A DNA stretch of 31,387 bases from an uncultured Rivibacter sp. (GTDB lineage Bacteria; Pseudomonadota; Gammaproteobacteria; Burkholderiales; Burkholderiaceae), in assembly GCA_946480925.1 (NCBI GenBank), contig CAMLLU010000064.1:1-31387 (forward strand), given 5' to 3'. The position numbers and the translations under genes are program-made. Of the stretch, positions 17,158 through 23,824 are shown one piece after another; positions within the stretch are counted from its first letter, which is position 1; each line of letters begins with the position of its first letter. The notes under the pieces are model-generated. The model saw nothing but the letters and a program-made list of their open reading frames with translations, did not search any database and was not told where the DNA came from.

Positions 17158-18054
17158 TCAGGCGGGCCGCACCTTGATCATGTGCGCGCCCGCGGCCACT
17201 TCGCGAAAGCCTGCGGCTTCGTACAAGCCCAGTGCCGGCGCGCGGTCCTGCCGCACGGTGAGGCTCACGCGCGGCAGGCCGCGCTGCACCAGGCCCCAGT
17301 GCACCGCGGCATCGAGCAGCGCACGGCCCAGCCCGCGGCCGCGGGCGGCCCCGTCCACGCCGATGAAGTCCACGTACGCCTCGCCTTCGAACGGCTTGTG
17401 CTGCACGTACACGTAGCCGCGCACGGCACCGGCCTCTTCGGCCACGAAAAGGCGGTGGTCCGCGTCGAGGCTCGCCAGCATCGATGCGGTCGTGAGGTAG
17501 GTGTCGGGAAAGAGCTGGTCCTGCAGCGCGGCGGCCTGGCGGGCGGCTTTCGCATCGGGCTCGGCGTTCACCGCGGCCGGCCATGCGGGCAGCACCCGCG
17601 GCTGCTCCAGCACCAGCACGTGATGCTGCATCTGGTCGCGATAGCCGGCCGCGCGGTAGCTGGCACGCAGGCCGCCTTCATCGACTTGCGGAAAGGCATC
17701 GAAGCGGCGCACCTCGCTCGGCAAGGCCGCTTCGAGCGCGTGGATCAGCGCCACCTGCAGCGCGGCATCGCCGGCGTCGCACGTGAGCGGTCCGCGCAGC
17801 CAGGCGCGGCCGAGCGCAGGGGCCATCTCGCACCCGGCAATGCCCGACCATTCGCTGCCACCGCCCTGGCGCGCGGCCACGAAACAGGCTTCGCCATCGG
17901 GCAATGCCAGCAGCTCGTTCGCCTGGTCTTGCGGCGTGCCGCCATGGTCGGCATGCAGGCAGCGGACCCGGCCATCGCCACGCTGGTTGTGCCGGTGGAT
18001 GAAAGCCGCCAGGGCGGGCCAATGGGTGCGGACCACGATGTCGATCTGCAGCAT
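17158..18054 (-). CDS. Tandem GNAT-domain N-acetyltransferase
   Basis: This is a predicted acetyl-CoA-dependent acyltransferase of 298 residues. The C-terminal half is a complete GNAT domain: VRGYVYVQHK, YVDFIGVDGAARGRGLGRALL (acetyl-CoA loop RGRGLG), LTVRQDRAPALGLYEAAGF. The N-terminal half (about 1-145) has the same fold order, ending RASYRAAGYRD, but no clear acetyl-CoA loop. It is likely a degenerate GNAT copy, as in mycothiol-synthase-like tandem enzymes. The start ATG 18054 opens the first strand; the frame to 18141 has no support. Substrate unknown. Divergent from the Hsp70-like gene across 128 bases. Confidence 0.87.
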   Translation of the reverse strand: MLQIDIVVRTHWPALAAFIHRHNQRGDGRVRCLHADHGGTPQDQANELLALPDGEACFVAARQGGGSEWSGIAGCEMAPALGRAWLRGPLTCDAGDAALQVALIHALEAALPSEVRRFDAFPQVDEGGLRASYRAAGYRDQMQHHVLVLEQPRVLPAWPAAVNAEPDAKAARQAAALQDQLFPDTYLTTASMLASLDADHRLFVAEEAGAVRGYVYVQHKPFEGEAYVDFIGVDGAARGRGLGRALLDAAVHWGLVQRGLPRVSLTVRQDRAPALGLYEAAGFREVAAGAHMIKVRPA

Positions 18055-18182
18055 GGGGGCATTCTGCAGCCGGGGCCCGGCCCTCGCGACCCGACATAGA
18101 ATCCGCGCCCCTTCCAACACCGACTCGCCCGCCGCGTGCACCGCGTGCGGGCTTTCGTCGTTCTTGCCCGAGCGAGCCTTCC

Positions 18183-19478
18183 ATGAGTTATTGCGCCATC
18201 GACTTCGGCACGTCCAACTCCGCCGTCGCAGTGCCCGCCGGTGCGGCGGGCACCACCCGGCTCATCGAGCTGGAGCCTGGGCAGCCCACCATGCCCACGG
18301 CCATGTTCTATTTCGCCGAGCATGAGGCGCTGCCGCCGGGCGCCGAGCCGCCGCGCGCCTTCGGCCGTGCCGCGGTGACTGCCTACGTGGACGGCTACGA
18401 CGGCCGCCTGATGCGCTCGATGAAGAGCATCCTCGGCTCCACGCTGGTGGACCAGACCACCGACGTGGGCGGTGGCCATGCAGTGAAGTACCTCGACGTC
18501 ATCACCGGCTACCTGCGCCACCTGAAGGCCCTGGCCGAGGCCTCGCTGGGCGAGCCGGTGTCGCGCGCGGTGCTCGGGCGGCCGGTGTTCTTCGTCGACG
18601 ACGACGCGAAACGCGATGCGCAGGCGCAGGCCTCGCTCGAAAGCGCTGCGCGCTCCGTGGGCTTTGCGGAGCTGGCGTTTCAATACGAGCCCATCGCCGC
18701 GGCCTTCGACTACGAGCGCCAGGCTGAACGCGAAGAACTCGTGCTGGTGGCCGACATCGGCGGCGGCACCTCCGACTTCTCGCTCGTGCGCGTGGGCCCC
18801 GAGCGCCTGACCCGGCTCGACCGCAAAGGCGACATCCTGGCCAACCACGGCGTGCACATCGCCGGTACCGACTTCGACCGCCGCGTCGAGCTCGCCAGCC
18901 TGCTGCGCGAGCTGGGCTACAAGGCGCACGGCCCCAGCCACCATGGGCAGCCGCCGCGCGAGGTGCCCAACGGCGTGTACTTCGACCTCGCCACCTGGCA
19001 CCTCATCAACACCGTGTACCACCCGCAGCGTGTGGCCGAACTCAAGCGCATGCTGGCCTTCTACGGCAACCCGGCCCACCACCGGCGGCTCATGACGGTG
19101 GTGACGCAGCGCCTGGGCCACGACCTCGCGGCGCGCGCCGAAGAGGCCAAGATCGCGGTGGCCGCGGGCGCCGACACCAGCATCGACCTGGGCCACGTGG
19201 AGCCGGGCCTCACCGTGCCGCTGAGCGAGCGCACCGCGGTGGAGTCCATCGAAGCCGACATCGACAAGATCGTCACCGCCGCGCTCGACACCGCCCGCCA
19301 GGCCGGCGTGGCCCCCGAGCGCGTCGACGCGCTGTACTTCACCGGCGGCTCGACAGGCCTGCGCCTGCTGACGCAGCGGCTGGCCGCGGCCTTCGCCAAG
19401 GCACGCCCCGTGCGCGGCGACCGTTTCGCCAGCGTGGCCACGGGGCTGGGCCTGCATGCATCTCGGCTGTTTGCCTAG
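18183..19478 (+). CDS. YegD-like Hsp70 family protein lacking the substrate domain
   Basis: This is an actin/Hsp70-fold ATPase of 431 residues. Phosphate 1 motif AIDFGTSNSAVAV lies at residues 5-17, the second phosphate loop is VADIGGGTSDFSLVR near 192, and the adenosine motif is LYFTGGSTGLRLL near 392. The protein ends soon after the nucleotide domain (ATGLGLHASRLFA), so it has no DnaK substrate-binding domain or lid. This agrees with E. coli YegD (about 450 residues). Its role is poorly known; it is probably not a general chaperone. The ribosome site is weak (GAGCGAG) before ATG 18183. No DnaJ or GrpE gene is nearby. Confidence 0.9.
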   Translation: MSYCAIDFGTSNSAVAVPAGAAGTTRLIELEPGQPTMPTAMFYFAEHEALPPGAEPPRAFGRAAVTAYVDGYDGRLMRSMKSILGSTLVDQTTDVGGGHAVKYLDVITGYLRHLKALAEASLGEPVSRAVLGRPVFFVDDDAKRDAQAQASLESAARSVGFAELAFQYEPIAAAFDYERQAEREELVLVADIGGGTSDFSLVRVGPERLTRLDRKGDILANHGVHIAGTDFDRRVELASLLRELGYKAHGPSHHGQPPREVPNGVYFDLATWHLINTVYHPQRVAELKRMLAFYGNPAHHRRLMTVVTQRLGHDLAARAEEAKIAVAAGADTSIDLGHVEPGLTVPLSERTAVESIEADIDKIVTAALDTARQAGVAPERVDALYFTGGSTGLRLLTQRLAAAFAKARPVRGDRFASVATGLGLHASRLFA

Positions 19479-19532
19479 ACACGGATCGGCCAGCCCGCTA
19501 GCCTTGCGCCACCTCAACCACGGAGCAATGCC

Positions 19533-19940
19533 ATGCCGGTCCTCGACAAGTTCGGTCCCCTGCTCGGTCGCATCCTGATCGCCCTGCTCTTCATCCCCGC
19601 GGGTATGAGCAAGATCAGCGGGTTTGCGGGCACCGTGGGCTACATCGCCTCGAAGGGCCTGCCCATGCCGCAGGTGCTGGCGGCGGGCACCATCGTCGTC
19701 GAACTGCTGGTGGGGCTGGCGCTGCTCATCGGCTTCAAGGCACGCTGGGCGGCACTGATCCTCGCGGTGTTCACGCTGCTGGCGGCCTTCCTGTTCCACA
19801 ACTTCTGGGCCATGCCGCCGGAACAGCAGCAGATGCAGAGCATCAACTTCTTCAAGAACCTCGCCATCGTGGGCGGCCTGCTGTTCGTGGCCGCGTTCGG
19901 CGCGGGGCCGCTGTCACTCGACAGCAAGGCGAAGGCCTGA
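19533..19940 (+). CDS. DoxX family membrane protein
   Basis: This is an inner-membrane protein of 135 residues with four predicted helices: LLGRILIALLFIPAG, VLAAGTIVVELLVGLALLIG, WAALILAVFTLLAAFLFHNF and NLAIVGGLLFVAAFGAG. The family signature at the first helix (FIPAGMSKISGF) and the FHNFWAMPPEQQ loop are typical of DoxX/YphA-like proteins. Members are linked to redox or thiosulfate metabolism, but most have no known role. ATG 19533 has a GGAGCA site. It lies 54 bases after the Hsp70-like gene and could be read with it or from its own promoter. Confidence 0.9.
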   Translation: MPVLDKFGPLLGRILIALLFIPAGMSKISGFAGTVGYIASKGLPMPQVLAAGTIVVELLVGLALLIGFKARWAALILAVFTLLAAFLFHNFWAMPPEQQQMQSINFFKNLAIVGGLLFVAAFGAGPLSLDSKAKA

Positions 19941-19945
19941 GCCGG

Positions 19946-19968
19946 GGCCGCCTGCAGTGCGGGCGGCC
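19946..19968. terminator. Hairpin between convergent doxX and hemerythrin genes
   Basis: Arms GGCCGCC at 19946-19952 and GGCGGCC at 19962-19968 flank a 9-base loop. It lies 6 bases after the DoxX stop and 4 bases beyond the hemerythrin stop. There is no T-run; function is inferred from its position. Confidence 0.45.
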
Positions 19969-19972
19969 GAGT

Positions 19973-20500
19973 TCAACCCGGGCTCATGCCGCCGCCCTGT
20001 GAGTCCGGCCCATAGAGCTCAGAAGAGATCGAAGACACCACGCGCGACCACTCTTCTTCACTGAGCAGTTCTTCGGTGTGGGCGCACAGGGCGGTGTCTT
20101 CGCGCTCGAGGTGGTACAGCACGCCCTTGCGATACCGCTTCAGCACCGCAGCGCATTCCGCGCCCGCTGCCGCATCACCGTCGCAGGCTGCATCCAGCAG
20201 GGCCAGCGCACGCGACAGCGAAGCGTCGTCCTGCTCACGATCGTGCGCCAGCGTGTCGAGCAACAGGTCGGCCTCGGCCGAGCGCCCGCGCAACGCTTCG
20301 ACCAGCGCAACGCCCTTGGGGCGATGAGAGGTGACGTCGAAGCTGCGCAGCGCGTTGATGCGCTCGCGCAGCAGCGTGGCCTGCGGTTCGGGCCGGCTCC
20401 ACCGCACCGCCTTCAACGCTGCGTCGATGCCATCGAGCAGCCCGCGCATCTGCGCGTGCTCGGTCCGCAGAATCATCCAGGCGCAGCGTGCGGCCAACAT
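19973..20500 (-). CDS. Hemerythrin-like (HHE) domain protein with atypical ligands
   Basis: This is a cytoplasmic four-helix protein of 175 residues resembling HHE/hemerythrin proteins that bind a di-iron centre for O2, NO or iron sensing. H15 (ILRTEHAQMRGLL), H59 (SHRPKG) and H130 with E134/D135 (YHLEREDTAL) fit ligand positions. The usual HxxxE after the second helix reads H-R-P-K-G, so the bridging Glu is replaced by G63. In the third helix, LAHDREQDD has its His (H86) two places before the usual EH position. It may hold one metal, bind iron differently, or be a structural relative. ATG 20500 has a GTGAGGG site; ATG 20476 is a weaker alternative. Confidence 0.78.
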   Translation of the reverse strand: MLAARCAWMILRTEHAQMRGLLDGIDAALKAVRWSRPEPQATLLRERINALRSFDVTSHRPKGVALVEALRGRSAEADLLLDTLAHDREQDDASLSRALALLDAACDGDAAAGAECAAVLKRYRKGVLYHLEREDTALCAHTEELLSEEEWSRVVSSISSELYGPDSQGGGMSPG

Positions 20501-20850
20501 TTGAGGCCCTCACTTCCCACAAGACAGCCGTGGCTCCCTGCCCCCACCAATATAGCCACCGTGCCCGGCGCGCAACATGGGGTTGGCCCCCTGCAGCTTG
20601 TCTCCTGGAATCGACGCCGCAGCCGACGGCTGCGCCGGCCTGGATGCCGAGCCACTGGCGTGCAGCACCGACTTTCGGCTGGGCATCCGTGGCTTCGGGG
20701 CAAACCGTCATGGTGGCACCAACTGCAACAACGCTTGGTTGGTGGACGGCACCTGACTACCCTCGGGGCGCTTTACACCTCACCTCCAAACGTGTCGACC
20801 CTTGTCGACGTTTGCTTTCATCAACCACTGCACTTATCAAGAAATACGTC
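20501..20850. other. Intergenic region upstream of the lectin/CAP gene
   Basis: This 350-base region appears less GC-rich than its surroundings. No gene is supported; the open frame continuing into the lectin/CAP protein here is not conserved-looking and precedes the signal peptide. A GCAGCC/GGCTGC hairpin lies near 20621-20635. An AT-rich stretch at 20811-20850 contains TTGCTT and TTATCA spaced 16 bases. That is a possible promoter, but very close to the start codon, so I give it little weight. Confidence 0.4.
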
Positions 20851-21792
20851 ATGGACATGAAACAAGCAACCCAGTTGATCGCCCTGACAGTGCTGCTCGG
20901 CACATCGGCAGCGGGACACGCACAAGACTTTGCCGGCGAGAACGGTCGCTACAAGATCGTCTCCCGCTTCAGCGGGAAGGCCATCGACATCTCGGGCAAA
21001 AGCGTCAACAACGGCGCTGCGGCCATTCTCTGGACCTACGGCGGCGGCACCAACCAGCAATGGGACATCGCCAGCCTCGGAAACGGCTACTACTCCATCC
21101 GCGCCGCGCACACCGGCAAAGCGCTGGACGTCTACAACTTCTGCAGCAACGTCGGTTGCCAGATCGTCCAGTGGGACTACTCCGGCGGAAACAACCAGCA
21201 GTGGCAGATCGTCAGCACCGGCAGTGGCTACTTCAAGATCGTGTCGCGCTACAACGGCATGCCGCTGGACGTATGGGGCTGGAACGCCAACAACGGTGCA
21301 GAGGTCAGGCAATACACCGACACCGGTGCCACCAATCAGCAATGGCAGATCGTCAAATTGCAGGATTGCGCGCTCACGCAAGCCCAGTCAGACCTTCTGG
21401 CCGCGCACAACACCGCCCGCGCCACGGCTCGCACCTGCGGCGGCATCCCCTATCCCGCCGCACCGGCCCTGACCTGGAACTGCAAGCTGGCCACGGCAGC
21501 TGCGGGGCACAACAGGGACATGGCAACGAACAACTTCTTCAGCCACACCGGGTCCAACGGCTCCCAGCCCGCGGATCGCGCGACGGCAGCCGGCTACAGC
21601 TACTCCGCGATCGGCGAGAACATCGCCGCAGGCTACACGACCGTGTCGAGCGCCATGGACGGGTGGCTGCAAAGCAGCGGGCATTGCAGCAACATCATGA
21701 ACAGCAGCTATACCGAAATGGGCGCGGACAAGCTCGAGTACAGCGGGTCGGCCTACGGCACTTATTGGACTTCGGTGTTCGGGCGTCCCTGA
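20851..21792 (+). CDS. Secreted ricin-type lectin / CAP domain protein
   Basis: This is a predicted exported protein of 313 residues. The signal peptide is at about 1-24 (MKQATQLIALTVLLGTSAAG, cleaved near HAQ). A beta-trefoil carbohydrate-binding domain (about 30-168) has three repeats, each ending in a QxW box: NQQWDI near 68, NQQWQI near 115 and 162. A CAP/SCP domain follows (about 178-313): LLAAHNTAR, FFSHTGSNG (H232), AIGENIAAG (E256), SGHCSNIM (H278) and TEMGADK (E289), ending in TSVFGRP. These residues line the CAP cavity. Six mature cysteines suggest disulfides. ATG 20851 and 20857 are both possible; neither has a strong ribosome site. Base composition looks less GC-rich than neighbouring genes, perhaps a sign of transfer. 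Confidence 0.88.
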   Translation: MDMKQATQLIALTVLLGTSAAGHAQDFAGENGRYKIVSRFSGKAIDISGKSVNNGAAAILWTYGGGTNQQWDIASLGNGYYSIRAAHTGKALDVYNFCSNVGCQIVQWDYSGGNNQQWQIVSTGSGYFKIVSRYNGMPLDVWGWNANNGAEVRQYTDTGATNQQWQIVKLQDCALTQAQSDLLAAHNTARATARTCGGIPYPAAPALTWNCKLATAAAGHNRDMATNNFFSHTGSNGSQPADRATAAGYSYSAIGENIAAGYTTVSSAMDGWLQSSGHCSNIMNSSYTEMGADKLEYSGSAYGTYWTSVFGRP

Positions 21793-21809
21793 GCACCGGT
21801 GCAGAGCAG

Positions 21810-21837
21810 CTTCCAGGGGGAGAGCCTGCCCTGGAAG
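21810..21837. terminator. Hairpin downstream of the lectin/CAP gene
   Basis: Perfect 9-bp arms (CTTCCAGGG at 21810-21818 and its complement at 21829-21837) flank a 10-base loop, 17 bases after the stop codon. There is no T-run. The rest of the gap to nhaR (21838-21988) shows no gene. Confidence 0.5.
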
Positions 21838-21988
21838 TCGCATCGCTGGGCTGGCGCCTTCCCCCGCGGCTATTCACAGTCCTTGTGGACAAGTCTGTGC
21901 ACCCGCAGTGGAAGGCGCTCGCGAGGCCCCGCCCCCATTGGGCAGTCGTCACATTGCCGCAACTTTAGGCACCTCCTGGCAGGCCGCA

Positions 21989-22885
21989 TCAAGTTCCGAA
22001 CAACTCACCGCGAGCCGCCTCGGTGATGGCCGCCACGCAAGGGTGCGTGATGCGCCGTTCCACCGAAATGGCATAGAACTCCTCCACCAGCTCGGCGGTG
22101 CGGCCGAGCACGCGCACGCCGTACTGCGCGCAGGTCTCGTCTTCGAGCACGGTGGGCGCCATGAAGACGCCGCGACCTTCGCGGCCGAAGGCCTTCATCA
22201 GCGCGGCGTCGTCGAACTCGCCCACGGCACGCGGGCGCAGCTGGTGGCGGGTGAGCCACAGCTCGAGCCGCTGCCGCATGGCCGACGCCGCCCCCTGCAC
22301 CAGCATGGGCGCGCCGTCCAGGCATTTCGGAAAGCCGCGCGGCAGCCTGGCCTTGAGCTGCGGGGCGGCAAAGAAGCTCATGGCGGTAGTGCCCAGCGCA
22401 TGGTTGAAGGCCTTGACGCTCAGCTGCCGGCCCATGGCTTCGTCGGCGATCACGAGGTCGAGCCGGTGCACCGACACCTGTGCAAGCAGGTCCTGGAACT
22501 TGCCTTCGTGGCACACCAGGCGCACCGGGCCGGGCACGTCGAGTGCCGGCTCCAGCAAACGGTAGGCAATGGCCTTGGGCACGGCATCGGCAATGCCCAC
22601 GCGGAAATCGAGCGTAGCCTGGCCACTGCGCCCCTTGCCGATGGCCGCTTCGAGCTCGGTGCTGAGCGCGAAGATCTGGTCGGCGTAGCCCAGGGCCACG
22701 CGGCCCTCTTCGGTGAGTTCGAGCCCTCGGCCGCTCTTGCGAAACAGGCTGCAGCCCAGGCTGTTCTCGAGCAGCTTGATCTGGGCCGAGAGCGTCTGCG
22801 GCGTGGTGTGCAGCTGTTCGCCGGCACGCATGACGCCACCGGCCTTGGCGGTGGCCCAGAAGTAGTAGAGGTGCTTGAAGTTCAC
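21989..22885 (-). CDS. nhaR: NhaR-type LysR transcriptional regulator
   Basis: This is a LysR-family activator of 298 residues. The N-terminal helix-turn-helix part reads NFKHLYYFWATAKAGGV, then HTTPQTLSAQIKLLE and LTEEGRVALGYADQIF. This is the recognisable NhaR pattern (KHLYYFW, TPQT), and NhaR in E. coli activates the Na+/H+ antiporter gene nhaA. The effector domain runs from about 95 to 295. The start is GTG 22885, with only a weak GAG ribosome site. No nhaA is present here; instead the divergent neighbour encodes a TerC-family exporter, 118 bases away. Regulator class is firm; the sodium/pH role is by family only. Confidence 0.9.
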   Translation of the reverse strand: MNFKHLYYFWATAKAGGVMRAGEQLHTTPQTLSAQIKLLENSLGCSLFRKSGRGLELTEEGRVALGYADQIFALSTELEAAIGKGRSGQATLDFRVGIADAVPKAIAYRLLEPALDVPGPVRLVCHEGKFQDLLAQVSVHRLDLVIADEAMGRQLSVKAFNHALGTTAMSFFAAPQLKARLPRGFPKCLDGAPMLVQGAASAMRQRLELWLTRHQLRPRAVGEFDDAALMKAFGREGRGVFMAPTVLEDETCAQYGVRVLGRTAELVEEFYAISVERRITHPCVAAITEAARGELFGT

Positions 22886-23003
22886 GCGAAGCTCAGTTTT
22901 ATGCGATGAAAGGCTTCTGATAAATCGACTTTACGCGAAGTGTCTGCACGCATAGATTTGCGCACTTCCCTTTCCCATTCAACGGCCTGCCGGCCGCCTC
23001 CCC
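22886..23003. promoter_or_regulatory. Divergent nhaR-terC control region
   Basis: The region is clearly AT-richer than its flanks between 22895 and 22935. Two direct copies of ACGCGAAG lie at 22884-22891 and 22933-22940, the first overlapping the nhaR start. This is a plausible LysR binding region, but I cannot fix a T-N11-A box. There is no Shine-Dalgarno before the terC ATG, and no yybP-ykoY riboswitch features. Confidence 0.4.
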
Positions 23004-23759
23004 ATGGAATTCCTGCTCGACCCCAACGTCTGGATCGCCTTCGCGATGCTCACCGCCCTGGAGATCGTCCTCGGCGTGGACAACATCATCTTCATCTCCA
23101 TCCTGGTGGGCCGCCTGCCGGCGCACCAGCGCGACATGGCGCGCCGCCTGGGCCTGGGCTTCGCCATGCTCACGCGCCTGCTGCTGCTGTTCTCGCTGAG
23201 CTGGGTGATGGGCCTCACGGCCGACCTGTTCCAAGTGGCCGGCCAGGGCATCAGCGGGCGCGACATCGTGCTGCTGCTGGGTGGCCTGTTCCTGCTCTAC
23301 AAGGCCTCGCACGAGATCTTCGTCGAGGTGGAAGCGCGCGAGCAGGACGGCCCGCCCACCACCGACCCCGCCGCGATGAAGGCCGCCGGCCGCAAGCTGC
23401 TGTGGAGCATCGTCGGCCAGATCGCCATCATCGACATCGTGTTCTCGCTCGACTCGGTGATCACCGCAGTGGGCATGGTCGACCAGCTCGGCGTGATGAT
23501 CGCCGCCGTCATCGCCTCGGTGCTGGTGATGCTGGTGGCCGCCAAGCCGATCGGCGAGTTCGTCGATCGCCATCCGTCGGTGAAGGTACTGGCACTGGCC
23601 TTCCTGGTGATGGTGGGCATGGCGCTCACGGCCGAGGCCTTCGACCTGCACGTGCCCAAGGGCTACATCTATGCCGCGATGGCCTTCTCGCTGGCGGTGG
23701 AAGCGCTCAACATCCGCGCCCGCGCCAAGCGCAAGAAGCTGCAGGCTGCCCAGGCCTGA
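23004..23759 (+). CDS. TerC family integral membrane protein
   Basis: This is an inner-membrane protein of 251 residues with about seven helices. The two family hallmarks face each other in the membrane: E20 and D26 in LEIVLGVDNIIF, and D144 and D150 in IDIVFSLDSVITA. TerC-family proteins such as Alx and YceF/MeeF relatives export Mn2+ or act on metals loaded onto exported enzymes; others are tied to tellurite resistance. A charged cytoplasmic loop (about 108-131) and a basic C-terminus (RARAKRKK) suggest orientation. The divergent NhaR-like gene may control it. No other ter genes are present, so tellurite resistance is not implied. Confidence 0.92.
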   Translation: MEFLLDPNVWIAFAMLTALEIVLGVDNIIFISILVGRLPAHQRDMARRLGLGFAMLTRLLLLFSLSWVMGLTADLFQVAGQGISGRDIVLLLGGLFLLYKASHEIFVEVEAREQDGPPTTDPAAMKAAGRKLLWSIVGQIAIIDIVFSLDSVITAVGMVDQLGVMIAAVIASVLVMLVAAKPIGEFVDRHPSVKVLALAFLVMVGMALTAEAFDLHVPKGYIYAAMAFSLAVEALNIRARAKRKKLQAAQA

Positions 23760-23773
23760 CGCCTGACGCCGTA

Positions 23774-23803
23774 GCGAGCGGCCCGCGAGATCGGGCCGCT
23801 CGC
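23774..23803. terminator. Bidirectional hairpin between convergent terC and hybrid kinase genes
   Basis: Perfect 12-bp arms (GCGAGCGGCCCG at 23774-23785, complement at 23792-23803) surround a 6-base loop. It lies 14 bases after the terC stop and 21 bases beyond the kinase stop. No T-run is seen on either side, but its strength and location between convergent genes support terminator use. Confidence 0.65.
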
Positions 23804-23824
23804 CAGGGCTCATTCACACCACCT

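Noticed and set aside
17745..19799. A 684-codon minus-strand frame covering the Hsp70-like gene
   Set aside because: It is antisense to clear Hsp70 and DoxX genes and only becomes meaningful where it crosses the GNAT gene in another frame.
21870..21892. Two DnaA-box-like 9-mers (CTATTCACA and, on the other strand, TTGTCCACA) 14 bases apart
   Set aside because: Each has one mismatch to TTATNCACA. A rough estimate gives many such one-mismatch sites by chance in 31 kb, and there is no dnaA, dnaN or AT-rich unwinding region nearby.
22910..23003. Possible yybP-ykoY manganese riboswitch before the TerC gene
   Set aside because: The leader is under 120 bases and lacks the conserved paired GGGGAGUA/GCCCC-type segments of that riboswitch.
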